From JABDII01 sp041576235 (GTDB lineage Bacteria > Gemmatimonadota > Gemmatimonadetes > Gemmatimonadales > GWC2-71-9), in NCBI GenBank assembly GCA_041576235.1, contig JBFGLJ010000021.1, positions 1 to 22,890 on the forward strand: a stretch of DNA of 22,890 nucleotides, read 5' to 3'. The notes below the pieces were generated by a model. That model was not told the DNA's origin, did not search any database, and saw only the letters and a list, made by a program, of their open reading frames with translations. The translations under genes and the position numbers were made by a program. Below, in pieces: positions 17,634 to 22,890 of this stretch. The stretch's first letter is position 1; each line of letters opens with the position of its first letter.

Positions 17634-17807
17634 TCAGGGTAGGGTCGCCTGCGGGAGCGAAGCGATCTCCCACAACCCCCACAACGTGTAGAAGACAACC
17701 ATGACCAGGATGCCGGCGATCAGCAGAAGGAACGGGTTATCGAACAGCCGCTGACCCAGGGGGATCTTGGTGCCGGACTCGGTCGGCTCATTCTGTGGCT
17801 CGGCCAT
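17634..17807 (-). CDS. 57-residue single-helix subunit of the haem-copper reductase
   Basis: This gene starts at ATG 17807 with a perfect GGAGGTGAT site seven bases upstream and ends 13 bases before subunit II. Residues 1-25 are polar, 26-46 form one membrane helix, and the short tail ends Leu-Pro. Small one-helix subunits (IIa or CtaF/IV-like) commonly accompany B-family reductases and stabilise subunit II. I recognise the architecture and context, not a named family. Its frame runs antisense-free through the 3' end of the regulator gene, which can mask it in automatic calls. Confidence 0.75.
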   Translation of the reverse strand: MAEPQNEPTESGTKIPLGQRLFDNPFLLLIAGILVMVVFYTLWGLWEIASLPQATLP

Positions 17808-17826
17808 CTGATCACCTCCGTCGGTG

Positions 17827-18243
17827 CTAGTCCATCGTCTGCAGCGGTGACGCCGCGAGGTCCGCGACCGTCGTTTCCCGAATGAAGCGCGCGATCTCCT
17901 CCCCAAGCGTCTTCCAGCGTTGATGCACCGGGCAGGCCCGCTCGTCCGAGCACTCCGCGCGCCCAAGCAGACAGCGCCTGTGGGCATCGACATTGTCGAA
18001 CACCGAGACGACCTGAAGGAGCGACACTTCCTCGGCCGGGCGCCCCAGCTCGAAGCCACCCCGCTTACCACGGGTCGACTTGAGCACGCCGGCCCGGGCG
18101 AGGGCATGGAGGATCTTCGACAGGTAGTTGGTCGGAACTCCCAAGGCCTGGGCGATCTCGGCGCCCGGCTCTGGGCCCTGGCCACGCCGCGCGGCCAAAT
18201 GAAAGACGGCACGGAGCGCATACTCGGCAGTACCGGAAAACAT
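17827..18243 (-). CDS. Rrf2-family iron-sulfur regulator (NsrR/IscR-like)
   Basis: This 138-residue protein begins Met-Phe-Ser-Gly-Thr-Ala-Glu-Tyr-Ala-Leu-Arg-Ala, the usual Rrf2 opening, and has a winged-helix with Pro-Thr-Asn-Tyr-Leu-Ser-Lys-Ile-Leu and the Arg-Gly-Lys-Arg-Gly-Gly-Phe wing. Cys91, Cys98 and Cys104 sit where IscR and NsrR hold their Fe-S cluster, so sensing of NO, O2 or redox state is likely. It is the first gene of the leftward operon, 19 bases before the small subunit, and presumably controls this operon and the divergent one through the palindrome at 18289. NsrR cannot be separated from other Rrf2 types by eye. Confidence 0.88.
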   Translation of the reverse strand: MFSGTAEYALRAVFHLAARRGQGPEPGAEIAQALGVPTNYLSKILHALARAGVLKSTRGKRGGFELGRPAEEVSLLQVVSVFDNVDAHRRCLLGRAECSDERACPVHQRWKTLGEEIARFIRETTVADLAASPLQTMD

Positions 18244-18288
18244 CGGATCCTGGGGCCAAGGTGACGACCGCTGGAAACGGTCAGGTAA

Positions 18289-18305
18289 TCATGATATTAT
18301 CATGA
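18289..18305. promoter_or_regulatory. 17-bp perfect palindrome, candidate Rrf2 operator, in the divergent promoter region
   Basis: TCATGATA and TATCATGA are exact inverted repeats around one central T. The site lies in the only AT-rich stretch between the two operons, 45 bases before the regulator start and about 107 before the cytochrome b start. Rrf2 dimers bind inverted repeats of this kind. TATTAT at 18314-18319 could be a rightward -10 box, but no good -35 is visible. The rest of the 169-base gap is C-rich and shows nothing more. Confidence 0.6.
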
Positions 18306-18412
18306 GACTTTACTATTATGCACTAGGATTGCCGTTCCGGCAAGATTGTGGGTCCCACCCCCCCAGCCAGGTCACACCTCACCGCTGCCCCCCCACCCCG
18401 AAACGGAGTGCC

Positions 18413-19987
18413 ATGACAGCCGAGGGAAACCGACTCGAGCGGGCAGCACTGAAGATCCTGGTCCCGGCCGATGCGCTCATGAACCGGCTCTACACCTGGC
18501 GCTTCAATCCACTGTACCACAGCGGCGCCCTGGTGGTGGTGCTGTTCCTCATCGTGCTCGGAACGGGCGTCTATCTCTTGTTCTTCTATCGAATCGGGGC
18601 ACCATACGAGTCCGTCGCCAGGCTCACCGACCAGGTGTGGCTGGGTCGCTGGATCCGCTCTCTACATCGCTATGCCTCGGATGCCGCCGTGGTGGCGGCG
18701 CTCATTCACGCCTTTCGCATGTTCGCCCAAGGCAGGAGCTGGGGACCGCGGGCCTTGGCCTGGGTCACCGGACTCGTCCTCGTCTTCGTCACCCTGGTGT
18801 GCGGCTGGACCGGATATGTCATGGTCTGGGACACCCAGGGATTGGTCCTGGCTCGTGAGGGGGCTCGCCTCCTCGATGCTCTGCCCCTCTTCTCCGAGCC
18901 CATCAGCCGGGCGTTCGTGGGCGATCGGAGTATTCCAGGCGCGTTCTTCTTCCTGAACCTCTTTCTACACGTGGCCCTTCCGGTGGGGATCGGGGTGGTG
19001 TTGTGGCTGCATGTGAGCCGAGTGGCACGCGCCGCCTTGCTGCCGCCACGGGGACTCTCGTGGACGGTTCTGGGCTTGCTGGTGGCGCTCTCGGTGTTGT
19101 GGCCGGTGGCCATGGCGCCTGCCGCCGATCTCTTTCGCCTCCCCGACAAGGCGGCCTTCGACCTGTTCTATTCCGGCTGGCTCCCGCTCACCCGTCCCCT
19201 CCCGGCCGGAGTTGTCTGGCTGGCCGGGGGCAGCGTATCGCTGGTCGTGCTGCTTCTCCCCTGGTGGAACGCCGGCCGCACCCGTGCACAAGCACGCCGC
19301 CCCTCGGTGGTCAATCAGCGACTCTGTGACGCGTGCCGCCAGTGCTATCTCGATTGCCCCTACGAGGCGATTGACATGGTGGCCAAGGCCGAGAGCCGTA
19401 CCGGGATCGTAGCCGAGGTCGATCCCAGCCTGTGCGTCAGCTGCGGGATCTGCGCCGGATCGTGTGCCCCGATGGGGGTCGGTCCGCCGGAGCGGACCGG
19501 GCGGAATCAACTGGCCAGGGTGGAGCGCTTCATCACCGACCGGGCGATCGCTCCCGACGACATCGTCTTGATCGCGTGCACCCGTGGGGCGGGCGGAGTC
19601 ACGGCTGGGAGCGATTTCGATAGCGCCCAAGTCTTTGCCGTCGAGTGCGCCGGCAGCATGCATACCTCGGTGGTCGAATACCTGGTCCGGTCTGGGGTGG
19701 GCGGAGTGCTGATCGTCGCCTGCCCGGCGCGCGATTGCTGGAACCGCGAGGGACCGAAGTGGTTGGAACAACGGTTGTACCACGATCGCGAGGCGGAATT
19801 GAAGCCGAGGGTCGACCGCAACCGGATCTCGTTGGTCCATTGCGGGCTGGGAGAAACCGCGGCGGTGAGAGCAGCCCTACAGACGTTCCGCGCAAAGATC
19901 TCGGCGCTGCACACCGCCCGCCCAGAGGAGCGCATCGACTTGGAACTCGTCTGCGAAGAACCTCTTGAAAGCCTGGAGCCGTCGTGA
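18413..19987 (+). CDS. Fusion of bis-haem cytochrome b domain, two 4Fe-4S clusters and MvhD-like iron-sulfur domain
   Basis: This 524-residue protein starts at ATG 18413, four bases after CGGAG; an ATG at 18302 lies inside the palindrome and would add a C-rich, non-conserved leader. Residues about 37-202 are a cytochrome b/b6 N-terminal domain with two His-x13-His pairs (85/99 and 186/200) for two b haems. Two more helices follow (about 217-235 and 265-285). Cys305/308/311/315 and Cys341/344/347/351 bind two 4Fe-4S clusters. Residues about 380-500 resemble MvhD/FlpD, with Cys389, 412, 437 and 442 for a further cluster. It probably moves electrons between a soluble donor and the quinone pool. 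It lacks the Pro-Glu-Trp-Tyr quinol domain and any flavin domain. Confidence 0.82.
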   Translation: MTAEGNRLERAALKILVPADALMNRLYTWRFNPLYHSGALVVVLFLIVLGTGVYLLFFYRIGAPYESVARLTDQVWLGRWIRSLHRYASDAAVVAALIHAFRMFAQGRSWGPRALAWVTGLVLVFVTLVCGWTGYVMVWDTQGLVLAREGARLLDALPLFSEPISRAFVGDRSIPGAFFFLNLFLHVALPVGIGVVLWLHVSRVARAALLPPRGLSWTVLGLLVALSVLWPVAMAPAADLFRLPDKAAFDLFYSGWLPLTRPLPAGVVWLAGGSVSLVVLLLPWWNAGRTRAQARRPSVVNQRLCDACRQCYLDCPYEAIDMVAKAESRTGIVAEVDPSLCVSCGICAGSCAPMGVGPPERTGRNQLARVERFITDRAIAPDDIVLIACTRGAGGVTAGSDFDSAQVFAVECAGSMHTSVVEYLVRSGVGGVLIVACPARDCWNREGPKWLEQRLYHDREAELKPRVDRNRISLVHCGLGETAAVRAALQTFRAKISALHTARPEERIDLELVCEEPLESLEPS

Positions 19988-20517
19988 GCGCGCGCACCAT
20001 CATCGCCGCACTCGTCGCCCTGGTCGCCACCCTGGCGGTCGGAGGGCTTTCCCAAGTGCCCTACGAGCACGAGCCAGCCGCACACTCGGTCATCAGGCTC
20101 GCCTGGCGGATCAGGGGTGCCGTCGCCACGGAGTGCCGGACTCTGACCGCGGAAGAACTCGAGAAGGTGCCGGTTCACATGCGGCGAGCGGAGGAGTGCG
20201 AACGCCGACCCGTCTCGTATACCCTCCGGGTGGCCGTGGATGGCGAGACGGTCGTGGAGGAGCGCGTCCGGGCCGCCGGCGCCAGAGCCGACCGGCCGCT
20301 CTATGTGTTTCGTGACCTCGCGGTCTCGCCGGGGAACCGCCAACTGGCGATTTCCTTCATCCGCGAGGCCGAGCTCGAGGCCCGTAGCGAAGGGGACAAG
20401 GCCGTGATCCCGGCCCGACTCGATTTCGACCAGACACTGCGCCTGGCTCCGAAACAGATTGCCCTGGTCACCTATGATGCAGAGCGCCGCGCGCTGGTGA
20501 TGGCCTCACCACTGTAG
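19984..20517 (+). CDS. Exported protein of unknown function, partner of the cytochrome b-MvhD fusion
   Basis: This 177-residue protein starts at GTG 19984, sharing GTGA with the stop of the preceding gene, which implies translational coupling. Residues about 6-22 are one hydrophobic segment, a signal or anchor, so the rest is probably outside the membrane. That part has two cysteines (51 and 72) flanking a charged helix, then alternating beta strands (about 77-175) suggestive of a beta-sandwich. I recognise no family and see no haem or iron-sulfur motif. The coupling suggests a structural or assembly role for the upstream cytochrome. Confidence 0.75.
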   Translation: MSARTIIAALVALVATLAVGGLSQVPYEHEPAAHSVIRLAWRIRGAVATECRTLTAEELEKVPVHMRRAEECERRPVSYTLRVAVDGETVVEERVRAAGARADRPLYVFRDLAVSPGNRQLAISFIREAELEARSEGDKAVIPARLDFDQTLRLAPKQIALVTYDAERRALVMASPL

Positions 20518-20565
20518 ATTTCAGATTTCCTCCTCTACCCATAGCTCGGTGATATGGAGACTCAT

Positions 20566-21885
20566 ATGCCCCAACGGGTAATCATCCTCGGCGCAGCCGG
20601 CCGAGACTTCCATAACTTCAACACGTTCTTCAGGGACAACGTGGACTATGAAGTCGTTGCCTTCACCGCGGCGCAGATTCCCAACATCAGCGGGCGACGG
20701 TACCCACGTGAACTCTCGGGTCCCCGGTATCCCAATGGCATTCCCATCGAGGCGGAGGACCAGCTCGAGGACCTGATCCGCGACCATGGCGTCAACCTGG
20801 TGGTCTTTGCCTACAGCGATGTGTCGCACGATCACGTGATGCACCTCGGTTCGCGCGCCATGGCGAGCGGGGCGGATTACCTATTACTCGGTCCCGGCCA
20901 CACCATGTTGACTTCCCAGGTGCCAGTCGTGTCCATCGGTGCGGCGCGGACCGGATCGGGCAAGAGCCAAACCAGTCGCTATGTGGCCGCTCTGTTGAGC
21001 CAGTGGGGAAAGCGGATCGTCGTGATCCGCCACCCAATGCCTTACGGCGACCTCGCCACACAGGCCGTGCAGCGCTTCGGTTCCTACGACGACCTGGAGG
21101 CCCATGACGCGACTATCGAAGAGCGGGAAGAGTACGAGCCGCACCTCGCGGCGGGGCGGGTCGTGTACGCAGGAGTGGACTACTCGAGGATCCTCCGCGA
21201 AGCCGAGCGAGAGGCCGACATCATCGTCTGGGACGGCGGGAACAACGATTGGCCCTTCTATCGATCCACCCTTCACATCGTGGTGGTCGATCCCCTCCGC
21301 GCCGGGCATTCCGCCAGCCATCACCCCGGCGAGGCCAACGTCCGCATGGCCGACCTCGTCGTCATCAATAAGATGGACACCGCCTCGGCGGAGCAGGCAG
21401 CGGAGACACGCCGGACGGTCGCCCAACTCAACCCTACCGCCCAGATCGTCGAAGCCGACAGCCGGATCAGCGTCGACCGGGAGGATGAGATCCGGGGCAA
21501 GAAGGTGCTCGTGGTGGAAGATGGCCCCACGCTGACGCACGGGGGCATGGCCTTCGGGGCGGGATGGGTCGCCGCTACGCGGTATGGCGCCGAGATCATC
21601 GATCCCCGGCCCTACGCGGTGGGATCCATCAAGGAGACGTTCGAGACCTATCCCTCGACCGGCCCGGTCCTGCCAGCGATGGGATACGGCGATGCGCAGT
21701 CCAGCGAACTGGCGAAGACCATCAATGCATCGCCCGCCGAACTGGTGATTGTGGGAACCCCAATCGATCTCCGCCGGGTGATCGATATCCAAAAGCCGGC
21801 CGTGCGTGTCCGCTACGAGTTGGTTGAGCGGGGCGAGCCACAACTCGAAGCCGCCCTGCGAGGAGCCCTGAAGAAAAGAGGGTGA
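20566..21885 (+). CDS. GTPase of the cyclic 2,3-diphosphoglycerate synthetase family
   Basis: This 439-residue cytosolic protein starts at ATG 20566, six bases after GGAG; ATG 20554 would add four residues and has a poor site. The N-terminal Ile-Leu-Gly-Ala-Ala-Gly-Arg-Asp-Phe-His-Asn-Phe-Asn is a hallmark of this family. A P-loop Ala-Arg-Thr-Gly-Ser-Gly-Lys-Ser lies at 127-134, Trp-Asp-Gly-Gly-Asn-Asn-Asp at 222-228 and a guanine-type Asn-Lys-Met-Asp at 268-271. Archaeal relatives make cyclic 2,3-diphosphoglycerate; the bacterial members are uncharacterised as far as I know. It follows the 177-residue gene by 48 bases without a terminator, so it is probably in the same operon, which is a puzzling context. 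Confidence 0.88.
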   Translation: MPQRVIILGAAGRDFHNFNTFFRDNVDYEVVAFTAAQIPNISGRRYPRELSGPRYPNGIPIEAEDQLEDLIRDHGVNLVVFAYSDVSHDHVMHLGSRAMASGADYLLLGPGHTMLTSQVPVVSIGAARTGSGKSQTSRYVAALLSQWGKRIVVIRHPMPYGDLATQAVQRFGSYDDLEAHDATIEEREEYEPHLAAGRVVYAGVDYSRILREAEREADIIVWDGGNNDWPFYRSTLHIVVVDPLRAGHSASHHPGEANVRMADLVVINKMDTASAEQAAETRRTVAQLNPTAQIVEADSRISVDREDEIRGKKVLVVEDGPTLTHGGMAFGAGWVAATRYGAEIIDPRPYAVGSIKETFETYPSTGPVLPAMGYGDAQSSELAKTINASPAELVIVGTPIDLRRVIDIQKPAVRVRYELVERGEPQLEAALRGALKKRG

Positions 21886-21902
21886 GCCACCGGGGCCCAC
21901 CC
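21871..21902 (-). terminator. Intrinsic terminator of the DUF5666-like lipoprotein gene
   Basis: GGGTGAGCC (21880-21888) pairs with GGCCCACCC (21894-21902) with one mismatch around a five-base loop. Read on the minus strand, the hairpin is followed by TCTTTTCTT, a proper T-rich tail, about 35 bases after the lipoprotein stop. It overlaps the 3' end of the GTPase gene and may also slow rightward transcription. Confidence 0.65.
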
Positions 21903-21936
21903 TCCTCCATCCTGCCTCCTCCCCGCTCCACTTCCG

Positions 21937-22890
21937 CTAGCTGTCGTCCTCCAACTCGAACTCCACCTCCTGCGCGGTGATCGTTCGCGGGCTGGTGGCC
22001 GTGAGCACGCCCTCGCCCTCAGCTTCCACCGGCAAGCCCGCCGTCAATGCCTGTTCGACCGCGGCGAGGCTGCCCAATTCATCAGCGTCATCCGCCTCTT
22101 CGATTTCGGTGCCCGCCACCAGCTCGACCACCGTCCCGTCGGCCAGGGTGAACGAGGTACCCCCTGCTCCAACCGAGGCGACAAGCCCTTCGAACTCCAC
22201 CTCCTCACGGTCATCGTCCATTTCCGATTCGAGTTCGGTCACGCCGCCGCTTACGTCGATCTCGATCATCAGGTTGAGCACCGTGAGCACGGCGTCGGGC
22301 GGCGGACTCGAATTGAGACTCAAGTGCCGGTCGTCCACTGTGATCTCGATTTCGGCCTCATCCGCCTCATCGTCCAGTTCCAGCTTCGTGGCAATGAAAA
22401 GGGCATCAGTCGGCGCTTGTGGGGTCGCTGGTGGCGGCCGCTTGGCCTCGATAGCCGGCTCGAGCCCCTGTCGCAGCGCATCCTCCACCCGCGCGACGAA
22501 TTCTTGCATACTCAGGTGGGTGCCGTCCTCCTCCTCGAACCTGGTGGCCGAGGTGAAGCCCACCACGAGGCTCCCCGCCCCCAGCGCGAGGCTGAGGCTC
22601 CCATCGCTACCTGTTACCGAGATCGCGGTAGCACGGCTCTCGATCTCTTCCTCGTCGAAGAGTTCGTCCGGCTCCTCGATCTCGATCTCTCGGGCCACGA
22701 GGCTGCCATTGACCAACTTGATCTCGACCCGGGTTGGGCCGCTCAGCAACTGAGCTTCCAGTTCCGGGACCGTGATGCGCCGAGAGAACTGGGCGCCGCC
22801 GCCGCCCCCGCCCCCGCCCCCGCCCCCGGGGCCCGCCAGCCCATCGCCATTGCACGCGCCCAGCATCCCGACCGACGCCAGCGCCGCCAA
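21937..22890 (-). CDS. Lipoprotein with DUF5666-like regions, 5' end beyond the window
   Basis: At least 317 residues are visible; the frame reaches the right edge, so the true start is probably outside. Near the visible N-terminus Met-Leu-Gly-Ala-Cys forms a lipobox, so the mature protein is lipidated and begins Cys-Asn. A run of eleven glycines follows as a linker. The body is very acidic, with repeated small beta units of the type Gly-x-Val-Ala-Ser-Val...Thr-Phe-Thr-Leu-Ala-Asp-Gly-Thr and Glu-Val-Glu-Phe-Glu, as in DUF5666 domains of the OB-like kind. The function is unknown; it sits in the cell envelope. It converges on the GTPase gene. Confidence 0.75.
   Translation of the reverse strand: MAALASVGMLGACNGDGLAGPGGGGGGGGGGGAQFSRRITVPELEAQLLSGPTRVEIKLVNGSLVAREIEIEEPDELFDEEEIESRATAISVTGSDGSLSLALGAGSLVVGFTSATRFEEEDGTHLSMQEFVARVEDALRQGLEPAIEAKRPPPATPQAPTDALFIATKLELDDEADEAEIEITVDDRHLSLNSSPPPDAVLTVLNLMIEIDVSGGVTELESEMDDDREEVEFEGLVASVGAGGTSFTLADGTVVELVAGTEIEEADDADELGSLAAVEQALTAGLPVEAEGEGVLTATSPRTITAQEVEFELEDDS
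22805..22828. repeat. Four exact CCCCCG hexamer repeats encoding the poly-glycine linker
   Basis: Four tandem CCCCCG units follow four GCC triplets. Each hexamer adds two glycines on the minus strand, so copy-number change would keep the frame. The G-rich strand could form a quadruplex. Confidence 0.8.

Noticed and set aside
17634..18221. 195-codon frame covering the regulator and the small subunit
   Set aside because: Only its last 57 codons look like protein and they have their own strong ribosome site; the rest shadows the Rrf2 gene.
18289..18305. FNR/CRP-type site at the palindrome
   Set aside because: Half-sites do not match TTGAT-N4-ATCAA; spacing is three, not four bases, so an Rrf2 operator is more likely.
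18302..18412. Upstream extension of the cytochrome b fusion from ATG 18302
   Set aside because: The ATG lies within the palindrome, has no ribosome site and yields a Pro/Arg-rich leader unlike cytochrome b; ATG 18413 has CGGAG just upstream.
1..22890. CRISPR arrays, tRNA or rRNA genes, insertion sequences, phage or plasmid genes
   Set aside because: No spaced direct repeats, RNA gene signatures, transposase or integrase motifs were seen; base composition looks even.

Overview
This is a gene-dense, high-GC bacterial segment with no RNA genes, insertion sequences or CRISPR array that I can see. An outer-membrane TonB-dependent receptor, signal peptides of the Ala-x-Ala/Gln type and a DUF5666-like lipoprotein point to a diderm. 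The mix (carboxypeptidase-regulatory TonB receptors, secreted DinB proteins, GldFG/DUF4340 transporter, B-family haem-copper reductase) would suit Gemmatimonadota or a neighbouring phylum. That placement is inference, not a measured result.

Left part (1-7258): a secreted DinB-superfamily protein (minus strand, cut by the left edge) is divergent from a TonB-dependent receptor. A near-consensus promoter then precedes a tightly overlapping three-gene operon: ABC ATPase, fused GldF-GldG-type permease/auxiliary protein, and DUF4340 protein.

Middle (7294-14444): on the minus strand lie a secreted DUF6067/GH123-like putative glycoside hydrolase, a glutamate-cysteine-ligase-like enzyme fused to two CBS domains, a small double zinc-ribbon protein and a DUF6624 protein. 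A plus-strand NmrA-like NAD(P)-binding protein follows.

Right part (14451-21885) is the most interesting region: a divergent respiratory locus. The leftward operon encodes an Rrf2-family regulator with three cysteines (NsrR/IscR style), a 57-residue one-helix membrane subunit, a CuA-containing subunit II, a B-family haem-copper subunit I and a membrane-anchored SCO-like protein. Subunit I keeps all six haem/copper histidines but has Gln where oxygen reductases of this family have the active-site Tyr. This raises the possibility of a non-canonical nitric oxide reductase rather than an oxidase. The rightward operon encodes a fusion of a bis-haem cytochrome b domain, two 4Fe-4S clusters and an MvhD-like iron-sulfur domain, then an unrecognised exported 177-residue protein and a GTPase of the cyclic 2,3-diphosphoglycerate synthetase family. 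A perfect 17-bp palindrome between the two operons is a good candidate operator for the Rrf2 protein.

The window ends in a minus-strand lipoprotein with DUF5666-like regions and a hexamer-repeat poly-glycine linker. Its start lies beyond the right edge. No gene-free stretch exceeds 300 bases.
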